DNA of 64,000 nt from Agaricus subrufescens (GCA_029945375.1 CM057057.1:2852001-2916000); one strand, 5' to 3'. Shown: positions 34,365 through 47,297, counted from the first letter of the stretch. The notes: generated by a model not told the origin, from the letters alone. Program-made: numbers and translations.

Positions 34365-37300
34365 ATGTCTGGCTCTTCCCTCTTCCACCTCGTGAGTCCC
34401 CCGCCGCGGCGTCTGTCCCTGCTCACACCCACCAGGTCAGGCCCACGTGCGTCGCCCTCCTCGGCTCCGCCACCCTTGCCCCGGCCACGGTCCCCACCGC
34501 CATCGATCTCCTCAGCGATCTCGTCCGCATCCTTCGCGCCCACTCCTCGGAACTTCCTCAGCTCTCGCCTTCTCTCGTCTCCTATATCTTCTTCCCTCTC
34601 TCCGCAATTCTCCAGAGAAATGACCCCCCTGCCATTCCGGACCAGGTTCTGGAACAAGTCTTCACTGTACTCGGCTTCCTTTCGGAAGGCTGGTGGTGGC
34701 ATTGCGATATCGCCATTTGGGAACAGATTTTCATGCTTTGTGGCTCTGTTCTCAGTGATGGACCAACTGCAGTCAGCAAACGCTCTCGGGACGACCACGT
34801 GAAGCAGGCTGCCGCTCAATGCTTGTATACTCTAGTCCGTCAACGCCAAGAAGGCGAATTGCCCCCACCCGCCCAGTCGCATCAAGCCCAGGCCCGATCG
34901 GCCGAATATCAACGGCTTGTCCGTTCACCTCGTTTTGCCCCCCTCTTTGGACGAACGCTGGGTGCCGTCGTCGAATCCTCAGAATCGCGCTCTTTCTCCC
35001 TCCAGCAGGCTTGCCTCAATGTCCTACAGCCACTATTGGAATTCTACGCACCAGATCAGGTCTTTCCTTCGGTCCTTCCGGGCGTTATCAGTTCCATGTC
35101 GAAAGTTGCTCTAGCCGCCAAACTAGACAAGCAATGGGCAAATAGCGATAGTGTGGTTTCTGCTCTTCACGTAATGCAAGTTGCCATTGTTAGGACCGTC
35201 GGCGATACTATCTGTCTTGCGGAAGGAGCTTTACACGCTGCTGATAATTTAGAAGACTTGACTGAAATCGTCGCACCCTCCGTCGCTGAATCACCCCAAG
35301 CAGTTCCAAAGTCGTCCTTTGCGAGGCGGACTCAATCCTGGTTACAGGGCACAGTTTCACAGCTCCATATCGCCATCAATAACTTGAACGTTTTGACTGC
35401 TCATCCAAACCCAGCTGTCCATCGTGCTTTAGCGTCTTTTTCTGGGAATGTTCTTGAGGCGACAACTCTTACCTTGCCTCAAACTCGGCCCCTTCTCCTC
35501 GCTTTCCTCCTCTCCGCATCAATTTCACCATTTCAATCTGTATCTTCAGAAGCACACTTGCACCTGTCAATGTTATTGTCGATCGGACGCGGATCCCAGG
35601 TGCCTTTCCTGCGGATACTGATGCGAAACATGAGCGAATATCTATCGGCTCTGCCTCGCTTAGTCTCTATCCAAGACGAAAGTAAGGTACAACACCTGGC
35701 CAGTCTTATTGAGGCTATTTGCAAGCTTGCGTCTCCGAACAGCGATTCTGGAACCACAGCGGCATCGACCATAAGCAAAGGCATCGGAAAGCTGCTAGGG
35801 CCTAATGGGGACGTCGAGAAGTGGGGTTGGAACCTTCTATCAGTCCTCGAATTTTCCGAGGTCCCACTTGCTGTGCAGATATCCACAGAGCGGCTCATCC
35901 TTGAGGGAAACTCTGATACTTCACAGCCCACAGCATTTCCCAGTATACAACTTAGAAGTATGGGTGATACTACCTTGCAAGCTGTTGAGCGCATGTTTCG
36001 GGCTTTGGGCGATGCAGGAGGCGATTCCTGCTTGTACGCTGTAGAGTGGTTTATTGGGATAGGCAGAGGAGGAATAGGCCGAGATGCAGTTTCCGCCATG
36101 TGGTGTGCTTGTCGTCTATTGGAGGGTGTCTCGAACGTTCATCTGTCAGCTGAGGAGAGTTTTAATCCACCTCGGTCGACGAAAAGGTTGGTAAAGCTAG
36201 CTCGATCTCTCGCTAAGAGCCTTCCTGAGCTTTGGGATCAACAATTTGGCGACACTAAAGAGCCTCCTCGACCGCATAATACTGCTCAGGACCTGGTGGA
36301 AGTGTCAGTGGTTGAACGCAAGAGAGGACTGAACCAGTTGCACGAAAATTTGAAAATCATGAGGTCCTCTCCTGCAGTTATAGTCGACCCTTACGACCAA
36401 CTTATAAACCACCGCGCTTTGGCTCTGCAAATCATTTCTGTCTGTGTCGGCATTCTTCAATCTCGTTCAACTTCGCTTTTCATCCACGTCCTTTATCCGA
36501 TCTTACACTGCTTGGTTTCTCAGGCGTCATTCCTGTCATCGACTGCATATGCCAGTCTACAATTTGTGACTGTCACTTCGTCTTACGCGTCTCCTGCCAA
36601 CCTCCTGCTTTCGAACTTTGATTATGCGCTCGACGCAATCTCGCGTAGGCTCACACGCCGGCGGCTTGACGTGGTGGCAACGCAAGTACTTGTGTTACTT
36701 GTGCGCCTGGTTGGAGGTGATGTCGTTGAAAAGGCTGGAGATGTTGTAGAGGAATGTTTTGATCGGCTGGATGAATTTCACGGCTATGATGTTGTGGTTG
36801 AAGGTCTAGTAAACGTTCTTGTGGAAGTGACAAAATGCCTTCGGGACGAGGTGCAGGAAGACGTTAAGCCTGTGAAGGAACCCAGATACACACCCGCTGC
36901 ACGACAGTCCGACCTCACAGGTTTCTTTCAGTGGTATCGTCACCGTAACGATCGCCAGAGTGACGAAGAAGATCATGTTGATTACGGACCTGCTCCTAGA
37001 AGAGCATGGGGTGAAGATGAGGAGAAGATAACTGAAGAGGAAGAGGATGCGGCGCTGAAGAAAGCTGAGAATCCAAATGATGAACCACCTCCCACTCCCA
37101 CCCAGGCGTTGACGAAACAGATTGTCTCTCGATCATTATATTTCCTCACACATGGATCTCCCCTCATCCGATCACGTATTCTCAAACTATTGGCTCTTTC
37201 AGTTCCCAACATACCTTCCTCGGCTCTCATGCCAGCCATTCACTCAGCGTGGCCGTTTATTCTAAACCGGTTCAACGATCAGGAGACCTTCGTCGTCAGT

Positions 37301-37795
37301 GAAACTGCATTTTTAATTGAAATGCTTTCGAAATACATGGGCGAGTTCATGTTTCGAAAAATCTGGGATGATGTTTGGCCCAGATTTCAGGTCCTGTTGT
37401 CAAGCCTACAGGCAGGAGATCGAACAAATGCATTAGTCCCGAGGGGTCAAGGATCTGTCGGGACCGAATCTGCCTACACGCATTCTCACCGTTTGTATCG
37501 TGCTCTCCTCAACACCATGACGGCTGCGCTACAAGATGTGCACTTACACAATCGCTCTTTTTGGGATGTCCTGGTCTTGTTTCGCCGATTCTTAGGCAGC
37601 GCTGTGCATCCCGAGTTACAGCAATGCGCAAGGGAGCTGTACACTGCTGCTATGACACAGGATGAGGATACTGTGTGGCTGGTGTTACAGGCGACTTTTA
37701 CACATGACCACGCCGTCCTGGCGTTTTTGTATAATGAAAAGTGGGATATCATTGGCAATGCTCGTATCGTACTGGGTATCACACCTACGGAGTAG
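34365..37795 (+). CDS. TTI1: TELO2-interacting protein 1 (TTI1)
   Basis: HEAT-repeat scaffold of the TTT complex (TEL2-TTI1-TTI2), a co-chaperone for PIKK kinases such as TOR, ATM and ATR. The protein of about 1,128 residues begins MSGSSLFHL, spliced over a 44-nt intron (34392-34435) to VRPTCVALLGSA, which matches the human LRPVCVQL start. SLVSYIFFPLSAILQ and the long alpha-helical body follow. A disordered acidic segment (about 36960-37090) precedes the C-terminal block SRSLYFLTHGSPLIRSRIL and FILNRFNDQETFVVSETAF. The end is DIIGNARIVLGITPTE. Nearly the whole gene is one exon, unusual for this window. It converges on DCD1, with only 31 bp between stops. Confidence 0.9.
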
Positions 37796-37826
37796 ACGTC
37801 GCTAGATGCCACCAACTACTTTTTAT

Positions 37827-39364
37827 TCAGTTCGGGCTCCGGACTGGGGACAAGAGAAATGTCTTTGTCTCCAGTTTGTCGTCTGCTGTCGCGACACGGA
37901 GCTTTTGGCTTGGATCGAACTGCCGGAGCTCCACGCCTGCTTCTTGGAATAGTAATGCCGAAGCATCGTCGCTGCGGAGGAACGTCGAATTGTCATTTGG
38001 ACGTTCCAATGCAGAGGGAGATTTGACATACACCTTGTAGCTCAGGTTATAAACGACTTTCTTGACTCCTGTCTGTATTATCTTGACAGTGCATCTCAAA
38101 CAAGGGCATCTATGACGAAACTTGTTGCTCGAATAAGTTTGATAAGAGAATAATTGCGTGACTGACGTGTTACAATAAAGTGTAGCACCTTGCCCGACGC
38201 GTTCTCGGCCTGCCTCGAGAAGCGCATTTTCTTCCGCATGGAGGCAAACGCATTCATCCTCCGAGGGAGAAAGGGAAGAGGGGCCGGCATTACACCGGTT
38301 ACAGCCTCCTTCGTTGCAGTTTTTCAATCCCCGAGGTGTTCCATTGTACCTTTGGGGATCAGGATCTCATTTGGTGCTCAATGCTACTAAACAAATTCCT
38401 TACCCTGTAGCCACTATTCGGTTATCCCGGACTAGAACGGCACCAACACGACGTTTCATGCAATTTGATCGCCGCGAAGCCAATGATGCTAAGGTCTGAG
38501 ATATCATTTGTTCAAATCATACACATCACCCTGGAAACTCATTACCATGAAATAAGTGTCCCAATTGGGTCGAAGGTGTTGAGGGTCCAGAAGGTTGAGG
38601 CTGTCGATATGAGCTTGAAGTTCCGAAAGTTGGCAAAAATCATTGTTGATGCTGATATCAACCAAATCGTAGAGACTTCGCAAACCGATCTCCCTGCCGT
38701 TCTTGGAATTTCCGAAAAAAATCTCATCATTTTCTTGCATGAAGTCTTCTAATGATCGATGTTCGTGTCTAACAGCTTCGGGTTTGAGGGTAATCGGTAA
38801 GGGAACTGGTTCATCACGTACTCACGAGACCTAGAGTAGCGAACAAGGATTGGTGCATCTATGTTGATGAGCATGAAGAATGGACGCCTCGTGAATTTCT
38901 CCACCAGATCGCGCGTAGACAGATCGACAGTGACGAAATTGTCCCTCCAGTTGAGAGTTACGTATTTCAACATGTCGGCAGGATTGGAGAAACTCGTCGG
39001 TTGTGAGTCTTCTGACCACGGTACATGTGCTGTGATCGGGCTGAGAGAAAGAAAGGAAAGATGTTGCTTAGAAACAGTTCTGGTCGGAGGCATGGGGAAT
39101 TGGCTGAGTTCCTGATGAGGCTGATTAGGGGAACGTGTCCAAGCTGAACGCATGGGGTCTCCCTAATACTTCTCGCGTTAGAAATCGCGCGCAAGGTCCC
39201 CAAAGAAAAGTTTCGCACACCTCGAGATCGGGTACATCGATTATACTACTGGCTGAGGAACTGCCAGAAGTAAGACGAAGCGAAATGAAGCCGTGATTGG
39301 CAACAAGATAGCTCTCGACGCTAGACTTTCCAGAATATCTGGGGCCCACGAGCGAGATGAACAT
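37827..39364 (-). CDS. DCD1: Deoxycytidylate (dCMP) deaminase
   Basis: Zinc enzyme converting dCMP to dUMP for thymidylate synthesis. The fungal form has a P-loop-like N-terminal region (MFISLVGPRYSGKSS), a central nucleotide-kinase-like region (RPFFMLINIDAPILVRYSR) and the C-terminal catalytic domain. That domain has RSNCMKRRVGAVLV, NCNEGGCNRCN, the HAE motif in CLHAEENALLE and the zinc pair in CPCLRCTVKI. All expected zinc ligands are present. Introns include about 38458-38510 and 38338-38400, both needed to reach the catalytic frame, and 38110-38160. The start at 39364 precedes the P-loop. It is transcribed 81 bp downstream of the POP3-like stop on the same strand. Confidence 0.92.
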
Positions 39365-39445
39365 GTTGAATGTGCGCGCGAAACACAAGCATAACGTGTA
39401 TACTTCAGATCAAAATGTGACATCATTAATGAACGTGACATGGAC

Positions 39446-40477
39446 CTATGTACTCGTCTTATCAATGGCTTTCTGTGAATTACGTCGTGTTTTTGCCTCG
39501 CTTTTTGCCAATAGTCGGGCAGCCTTGGCCGCTTTCATATCTCGTGGTGCCGTCGTTCGCAGTTGCTTGATATGGGTCTGAACAAAGGTACGGGCTGGAT
39601 GCGAAGAGAGCCAGGGGGCTGTAACTGGTAAAACTGTATTCGCCAGTGCTAATCGTTCATTTTCGATGGCAAAATTATTCTACACCGCACGTTAGTCCTG
39701 TGCAAGGAGGAGAAACAAAGCCTGACGTCAATAGCAAGCGCAGCCAACCTCCTCACACCAACTGCCTGTGCCAGTGTTGCCTCCGCACCCTTTGGTAAAG
39801 GGATCAAAATCGTTGGCGGTGTGTCCGGTGCACGTAGAACATTGTATGTTGCGACAAGGTGAGGAAGGTGGTCAATCAATATCGGCGGGTCAATGTCCGC
39901 TTTGCAGACAAAAAGGTATCGAATGACATCATTATGCCCCTCGGCTTTCTGTGTCACGCTCTCGGTAGACGATTGGAAGATAGCCCGTGGTTGGCAATTG
40001 GCAATTTGTGTTTCTAGATGTTTTGTGACCGTGTTAATGCCGAATATCAAAGATCTGAAGATGGGTGGTGGTTTCAAAGATGCCGCGTTTTCTGAGCGTC
40101 CCGAGGGATCTGCGTAAGGTATTTGTTATTGAGCACCTAGGTCGATTGACGAACAGCAGTGTAAGATACCATCGGTGGCTGTCGAGCCCTTTCTACGAGC
40201 CTTTGAATGCGAGCGAAGTGCCCGTTGGTGATCGGCTATGCCATCCAAAAGACCCACTAGATGTGCTAGAATGGAATTCTGAACATTGGGGGCTACCGCT
40301 GGCCTGAAACTTCCGTTCATGTCTTTCTCCATGTCGGGAAGCGAAGAACAATTACCATGGTACTCTGTGTGGATTGTCTAAGACTCCCTTGAACACGACT
40401 TTGCGTTCTGTTGTCTCTTTGGGCTTTGCGCGCTGGGAGCTTTGAGTATGGACTTTGGCAGTTTTTTCCTTAGGCAT
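39446..40477 (-). CDS. POP3: POP3-like RNase P/MRP protein subunit
   Basis: Predicted protein subunit of RNase P and RNase MRP, acting in tRNA 5' and rRNA processing. Exon 1 encodes a basic start MPKEKTAKVHTQSSQRAKPK. After two introns the conserved core appears: FRSLIFGINTVTKHLE, RYLFVCKADIDPPILIDHLP and IPLPKGAEATLAQAVGVRRL, an L7Ae-like fold. The last exon is Lys/Arg-rich (KAAKAARLLAKSEAKTRRNS) and stops at 39446. Introns: about 40281-40356, 40112-40176 and 39679-39728, all GT-AG. Assignment rests on the CKADIDPPxLIDHLP segment recalled from fungal POP3 proteins. The first exon shows no homology and could be shorter. Confidence 0.78.
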
Positions 40478-40958
40478 ACGTGACGAACTAGGAGATTCAA
40501 TTGGTCTATAATTACGTACTCTACTCGTTCACACGATGGCGATAAGTATGATCTAGAATGCAACTCTACTTACATGTAATGAATTCCGGCTGTGCCGTCT
40601 GTAGAGCTTAGAGAATAAAACAGGTTATATTGGGGCAGATAGAAAGGATAGTCATCAGAGAACAATTATGCACGCTGGCGCATGGCACGACCACACGGGA
40701 CATTTCTTTGAATTACTTAATCCGACGTCGTCCCTGTCATAATAAGAATGAAGGAAGATCCCGGCACTGATCCCTTGTCATTAAATCTCGGTGCAACAGC
40801 ATGATTTTTGCTCATCTGTGCCCATGCTCATGTTCATCCCGGTCTCTACATGGTTTCTGGCCGTACAAAAAGTTTTATGTTCACCGGCACACGTATAAGT
40901 AGTTCACTCACCTGGCACAAATCTCTAGCTTTCCACCTTTGCACACATCGTCTTTTCA
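40478..40958. other. Intergenic: shared upstream region of POP3-like and GNAT genes
   Basis: These 481 bp lie between two divergent starts. No conserved frame is visible. The acetyltransferase frame stays open upstream to about 40808 without an obvious conserved segment, so its 5' end could lie inside this gap. Confidence 0.45.
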
Positions 40959-42097
40959 TGCCTTCGAACGCTCCTCGGATTAACATACAAATCTTTCGCT
41001 CGCCTTCTCTCTTCCTTGCCACCCATATCACGCTCTTCAAAAAGTTTCAAGAAGAGTTTAATATCATGTACCCTTATCTGACTCTATCCGTGGCTCAAGA
41101 GATCGCTGGATCCCTCCCTGATGATACCCTTTGGATAACATGTACACCCGCCGCTTCCGATAAAGGCCCCGACCTCGTCTTATCTTGTTCCTCTGACTCT
41201 CGAGGAAACAAGTTACCTATCTTCATTGCCTCCCCCCACCCATTTTCAGTACTCAAATCAGCCGATTTTCTTCTCCCGCGACTACGTGAACTGGCAAAAG
41301 GACTCCATAACGCAGTCAAGGAAGCTAGAGTATTCTCAGTATTCGCCCTTGCGCCGATCACTGTTGCCTTCAGTCAACTTTGGACCGAACAAACGAGTAT
41401 CGCATGCATACCGCAACCCTATTATTCCGCAACTTATGCGAGTTGCACAAGGGATACCTTCAGAAACAAAGAACCTACCATGTTGGGTGATACGACCTAC
41501 AACCTGCGACTGGGTAATGAAGGAGATCTCGCTGCCGTATCTAAACTGTGCCGTGATTTTGCATCAACCTCGGTGGGTGATACAGTTTCAAGTAGTCAAA
41601 CTCATATTCATTATCATCGACCAGCCGCCATTCGTTCTTTCGGATGAGGGCGCTCGCGCAGAAGCCAAATCTTTGATCACCGAGAGGAAGGTTTGGGTCC
41701 ACACGATCAGCCGACCGGGATCCTCTGATGAGATTGCCTCCATCGTCGCTGTCACACGAGAGAGTGCTAGCGTCGCCGCGATAACGAAAGTTTACACTGA
41801 CCCGCGGTGGCGTGGTCTACGATGCGCTGAACGTTTAGTTCGACACGTTACAAAGTTGTAAGTTCATCTCGTTCCATTGCCTAACACCATAACTCACTTA
41901 TCTTCAGCCTGCTTTACAAGCGCAACAGGGAGTCTGTGGTGCTGTATGTTGGGTATGATAATCCTGCGCGCAAGGTCTATAGGCGTGTTGGCTTTGCCGG
42001 ACCCGGAGGCGAATCATTAGATGACGAATCTGCCAACCAGGGACATTGGCTCGAACTTGGTTTTGATGCAGAACGGGTCGAACTTGGACACTGGTAA
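40959..42097 (+). CDS. GNAT-family N-acetyltransferase
   Basis: Predicted acetyl-CoA-dependent acetyltransferase. A variable N-terminal half of about 170 residues is followed by the GNAT domain: YNLRLGNEGDLAAVSKLCRD, then after an intron (about 41572-41626) PPFVLSDEGARAEAKSLI and ERKVWVHTI. Next come AAITKVYTDPRWRGLRCAER, which holds the acetyl-CoA pyrophosphate-binding loop, and VVLYVGYDNPARKVYRRVGF. A second intron (about 41859-41907) joins TKF to LLYKRNRES. The end is ERVELGHW. The substrate cannot be told. The start at 40959 was chosen as the first ATG before a plausible N-terminus; several in-frame ATGs lie further upstream. It lies 111 bp before the arrestin-like gene on the same strand. 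Confidence 0.82.
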
Positions 42098-42208
42098 TTA
42101 GGCTGCATACCATAATAAAGCCAAGTTGGGGTTGTTGTGACTTCTATGTTTAGCTAGTAAATGATATCATAGCATTGTTTGTGGTCCCCCTAATATTTCC
42201 CCTCTCCC

Positions 42209-44910
42209 ATGACTACTCAGAATCGCCCTTTGCACATACCAGACAACTCGTATGGCGGTCCAGCACGATCTCATATAACAGGGCAGGCGAACATGCCTAA
42301 GAAAGTGATGCGCCATCAGTCCCTCCCTCAAACATCAACGAACACCCAGGATTCCACCAGTCCCCAAAAAAATCCTTCAAAACAACGTCCACCCCACCGT
42401 TCCTCAAAATCTGATACTCCTCGGACAGGCATCCATGCTAGTTTTCCGCGCCGCGGGACGTTACTTACTGTCAACGCCACGCCTTCCCGAGCGGCTGCTG
42501 AGCTGAAGTTAATTTTAGGAGACCACAATGCGCGTTTGAAACACAAAGCAGCTTTTTTGCGCGTCGACTCTGGATCAGCCGCCTTTGACCAACATGTCAC
42601 TCTAGAGCAAGCTAAATCACGCGCTCGTATTGAGGTGGATATCTTTCCTCAATCCTATATTCATGTGCAAGGTGACGACCTCCGGGGCCATATTGTAATT
42701 AATGTTCGGCCTGCGACAAACAAGGAACCTCCTGTCTTTATTGTTGAAGGGAAAATACGCGTCATTGGCTTCGAAAGTCTTGGTGAAAAGTCAAGGTCGA
42801 TCTTTTACCAGTGCTCTGCTACGATGTCTTCCATTGTACCCGAATTGACGACCATATATGCGCCTGGACGAGATGAAGAAGGCCTACCGCAAGTAAAGGA
42901 AGGGAACTACCGGTTTCCCTTCTCAATGTCTCTTTCTCTGGCAGCCCAAAACGGTCAAGCCCGCGGTAGCCTGCGGGATATACCTGGTATATCATTGAAT
43001 TATATAGCGATGGCGTACGTGAGGCATGTTTGTAGTATATCGGGAGTACTCATTGTCCATCTTCCAGCTCAATCAAGATCAAGGATGGACACGGTCATCG
43101 GTCAATCACACATTTCTACCGCAATATCGAAATATGGCCAAGATTGGATCCCTCCGTCATCTTATCACCTGCTCTCCGACCCATTCAGGTGACTGTATGC
43201 AAGTCCCCGCCGAAAGAACCCAATGGCGGTCGCATCAAGCTGACAGCTTTACTCCTCCGGCTATATTGGATTTCTGGTCAATCTTGTCGAATCCAGATCA
43301 CTGTGGAGAACAATACGAAAAGGATGCTCAAGAATCTCGCTATCAGCCTTTATCAGACCGCTACAATCCATCCTCACTTAATTCCAGCAAGAACTGAGAT
43401 AAACTCTGATTCACGTCATTCCATGGTATCATCCAAACGGATTGCGGAATCTATTTTGGAGGTTGGTCTTCCCAAGACAAAGGGTTATGCGAGTGCCAAG
43501 GGATGGTGGTCGGGAGTAGGCCCTGGTCAAAAGTCAGAATTTGAACATTCGATCTTGATTCCGGTAAGAGATTCTGCATCCGCGTCCTCGTCAATATCCG
43601 GCCAATCAGGTTTGTAGCTAGACACGCTGACGGTGTCCCGGGGAGAGCTTTTTGAAGTTGGCCACCAAGTTCGTGTAGAGTTAGGTGGACCGCATGTAGC
43701 TGAAGGTACACGGGTTATGCTACCCATCAGAATTGTCGGGTTTCCTTCGGTCGACCCACCTATATCAAGAGCTCTCGATTCTCACTTACAAAATCCGCGG
43801 ACTCCAAGCTCTACGCTAGGGACGGAGTCCACGACTGATACCCGGGTTTTTCCTCTGAATCGATTGTCGCCCGCGCACCTGGTTCACAAGAATAGCAGGA
43901 AGGAAACGCAGCAGCTTGAAGGCACAAATGAAACCTTGGCTGTCCTTGAAAGCCCATCTAAAAGATCCCTATCTGATTCAGGTGAAGTGGCCTTCGGGCC
44001 CACTCCCCGAGTAATTGAACTCGGGAACCTCTCTATATCGGGAGCTACAAATGGACTTGTACTCCAGAATGCAAGAACACCTATCTCAAAGATAACCTGC
44101 ACTGGATTATTTGATCAACATCGACAATCTGAGGAACATACGGAGGCTCCATATGCTTTGAAAAACGAGCATTTGGATGATATCTCGGACCCTGACTCTG
44201 TGGGAAGTGCCCTCGAATGTCTCATGGAAGAGCTCACGACGTTTCCATCAAATGCCTGTGGTAGTGATATGCATATCTCAGTTTTTCAAAAGTCTCATTC
44301 CCGCAGGCATTCGCGTTTTGCTACTCGTGTCCAGGAAAAGACCCGACTCGCTATGGCTGCATATCTGAACGGAACTAAAATTGATGATCTTATTCGGGAA
44401 CATGAACGTAATCCTACGTCTTTGCAGGCAACATCCCCTCTTACCCCAGAATTCCCTTCTGTTCCTGGTGGTGCAAGCGAAGAGGGCCCGAGGGGTTTCC
44501 TGACAAGTCAACAGCCTCATTTGCATCAGCAAAGGGATCCATCGATAAGCAAAGCTCAGAGCTTCTCGCTACGTGACGAACAGCCTGTAACCCTTGCCGA
44601 GTCGAATAGCAATGCCAGTCCTAATGTCATCCCGGCAGGACTTGGTACACCACCTGGTGGAACATTATTGCAGCCGCAGCAAACTTGTCCAAGAAGCTTT
44701 ATGCTTGGAGTAAGTCAGAATTCGTATGAGCATCTGCCTCGTGTCCAGTTGGAGACTCCGACCAAAGCAAAACTTGGCCTTCAAACTTCAATTCTCACAA
44801 GCGCCACATCGACACCATCTCGTGTTTCTGAAACTCTCATTGGGAGTGTCTCTGTCAAGGACCAAATCCGGAGGCTGGAGGAACGGGTGAGGGCAGCCGC
44901 TCTCGTCTAA
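42209..44910 (+). CDS. Arrestin-like domain protein
   Basis: Protein of about 865 residues with a disordered basic N-terminus and an alpha-arrestin-type core. ARIEVDIFPQSYIHVQGDDL, GHIVINVRPA and KIRVIGFESLGEKSRSIFYQ form the N-domain, and FPFSMSLSL the usual hinge. After an intron (43016-43069), PIQVTVCKSPPKEPNGGRIK and CRIQITVENNTKRMLKNLAI form the C-domain. The third exon (43618) continues with VSRGELFEVGHQVRVELGGP. It then carries a Ser/Pro-rich tail with a terminal coiled-coil-like RRLEERVRAAAL. Such proteins recruit Rsp5-type ubiquitin ligases to membrane cargo in the endocytic pathway; no PPxY motif was found, so the ligase link is uncertain here. The intron at 43564-43617 is phase 0. 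Confidence 0.78.
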
Positions 44911-45857
44911 AGTTACTCCTACACACGCTGTTGTTTAAATTTTGTGTATGTAGAATATGGAATCATTGCCATTTTGCTGATTTGCTAATTTGCGACTGTT
45001 GCGAATGAACAAAACAGTTGTCGCCGGCTTTAGCAGGTATTCCCGTCCAAATGGCATTTTCTGCTACTCGTGTCTTAAGATCATTCAGATTCCTGTGGCG
45101 ATCTGTTCTATCGGACATAGATTCGGGCGACCTTATCGGCTGCATGTACCGTGTTACACCTCCACCCAAATGCTGTGTACAATCTACACCAATACGCAGC
45201 GCACCCGATAAACATGAAACATGCATATTGGTGCACATATCAGGAAAGGTACTGCGTAAGTGCATTATGGTTCGAGATCCGGTGCATGTTGTGCTGTATG
45301 AGCACTATATTGAAAGTGATTAATTGTCGGCGACAGAGAGAAGGTGAATAAGCTAGAGCCCTGGTAACGATGGCTCGGAGAATGATCACGTACATTTTGA
45401 ATGGCTCAAACGTAGAAGCTATGCCTTATCTAGTCATCTATGGAGAAGGGTCTGGAATGGAAGAAATGTACAGCATACGATTTTCATGATCTTGCCTTGA
45501 GGCCTTACACGAGGCGCATGGCCGAGATAGAACAAGAGATAAAGATTCCAGGGTCTCCCTACCACCCACTTTGGGAAATAGCCATTAAATCACGGTCTTT
45601 GTCTGCGACAAGTCGTCGCCTCGCTCGTTTCAGGTAAACGATAAACCGTTAACCGATATTAATTGAAATATACGCGAATTATCACTCAAGGAAAAAAAAA
45701 TACCGGATCAACGGATCAATACTTATATTGTAACTTCCGAGAGGTAAGTACAACGTCTCCAAAACCAATAAAAATGGAACAACTAGATAAAACCGATGAT
45801 AAAAATAAACAAAGAAAATCAACGCAATGAAAATTCTGAACATAATTTGACCAAAGG
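44911..45857. other. Intergenic, convergent 3' flanks, no gene recognised
   Basis: A 947-bp gap between the convergent arrestin-like and VTA1 stops, large for this window. It has AT-rich stretches (45650-45830) and one 65-codon plus-strand frame at 45440-45637 rich in charged residues. That frame has no recognisable family and no homologous exon nearby. A decayed gene fragment or a noncoding transcript cannot be excluded. Confidence 0.4.
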
Positions 45858-47297
45858 TCAAAGGCCACCAAGGAGAGAAAGAGCCGTTCTCAACTCTTTC
45901 TTTGCCTGTTCCGCGTCTTCGTAATCCAGGGAGCTGATCGCAAATCTGCAGTGCCTCTGTACCTTGGCAATCAGACTAGGCGTCAGCTCCACGGGTGAAT
46001 TACTATCTACAGGTGGTGAGAGTGTAGGTGGCACGGAGGCTGGATATGACCTGGGCAGAGATGACGAATAGGTATTTAACATTGGGCTGGCAGTAGCGTG
46101 TATCTTTGGAGATACTTGAAACCGGGGAGGAGATGGGATTGTTACGTCTGGATGAGTTCTGGAAGATACGCTGTTCAGAGAAAATGTCGGTGAAGGTGAT
46201 TTTCTTTCTTGGGGGGCGTAGATACTCGAGGGGCCTTGGTAGGCCATACTCGGGCTGGGAACTTTAGGGGGAGATGAAGAGGGGTGCAAAACTTCGGCGG
46301 AGGAGCTGAACTGCACTCGTTTATTGTGCTCTGGGCTCCTTTCGCGGCTCTGTGCCTGGGGATGAAACGAAGAGCCCGTTTCATCAGATCCTTCGGGTAT
46401 CTCGGAAACGGTCACTGTCCTTGGCCTTCGTATCGATTCAGATTGGAAATGGGTGTTATTATCGCCTCCTTGTGCCTTGGCATGCTTCAATGATGTGCCG
46501 CTGTAGCTTGTACCTGGAGGAGACGGGGCCCGATTTGAGGTGGTTTCACTGTGTTGATCTGACGAGGGTAAACCTTCAGCAAGTCCTGCAGATGGAAATT
46601 CACTCTGAGGTACGGCATCGGGCTCTTGACCTGCCGGTCCTGGTAAAGGTTTGCGACCTTCACGTAGAGCCTTGGAGATATCGGCAGCTTTCCATTTTGC
46701 GTAACGTATCTTCTCTTCGTTCTATACAATAAATTTTTGAATAGATGGCGATCGGATGCAAAAAGAGTACGCACAGATTCTGATACTTCAGCTTTTGGGA
46801 AGGTCTTGAGGACTTCCAAGAAATTAGAGGCCGCAAGGAATTTCTTCGCAGTCGTCCTGGTAGATCGAGTCAGATCACAGGCTGCTACTTTGGATAGGCA
46901 GACCGACCTTGTAACGGCACCTCTTCTATCCTCGTTATCTGCGCTTTGGAAGACTTTGAGAGCAAAGTTCTCTACGAATGCCGCGGACGCGCTTTCGACT
47001 TCAATCGCGTCGTCGCTGCCGATCTCTTGCTTCATATGTTCGAGTAGCCCAAGGAGGTTGAAGAGAAGATCACGCGAGGCATTATCGCGGGCCTTCAAAC
47101 CTATACCGACCTGCGCAGCGTAGTACGCGCCTTTGGAAACAGCGTCAGGAATGATACTTCTGAACATCGGGGAACATACACCAGTAGGCAATGATGGGTT
47201 CATGTGCTTTGAGTTCGTCGGCACGTTGGAGGTAAGGAAGGATAGGTCTGAGATCCGGAGAGACTGGAGGCAAGCCAAGGAGTTGTTGAGGTGCCAT
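45858..47297 (-). CDS. VTA1: Vacuolar protein sorting-associated protein VTA1
   Basis: Positive regulator of the Vps4 AAA ATPase in ESCRT-III disassembly at multivesicular bodies. The N-terminal MIT-like region begins MAPQQLLGLPPVSPDLRPIL and IIAYWC, joined across a 53-nt intron (about 47123-47175) to AYYAAQVGIGLKARDNASRD. Then come FVENFALKVFQSADNEDRRG and KKFLAASNFLEVLKTFPKAE. A third exon begins near KIRYAKWKAADISKAL. A long Ser/Pro-rich linker follows, and the C-terminal VSL domain reads KVQRHCRFAISSLDYEDAEQ and KKELRTALSLLGGL. All family parts are present. The intron after YW needs the donor GTATGT, one base after the tempting GTGTAT. A TATATAA sequence at 47326-47332 (minus) is only about 30 bp before the ATG. 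Confidence 0.92.

Noticed and set aside
42209..44910. Treating the arrestin-like frames as two separate genes
   Set aside because: The second and third exons connect with phase-consistent GT-AG introns and together rebuild one arrestin N/C fold.
45268..45290. Possible tRNA T-arm around GGTTCGAGATCC
   Set aside because: No matching T stem, acceptor stem or anticodon arm could be drawn at the right distances.
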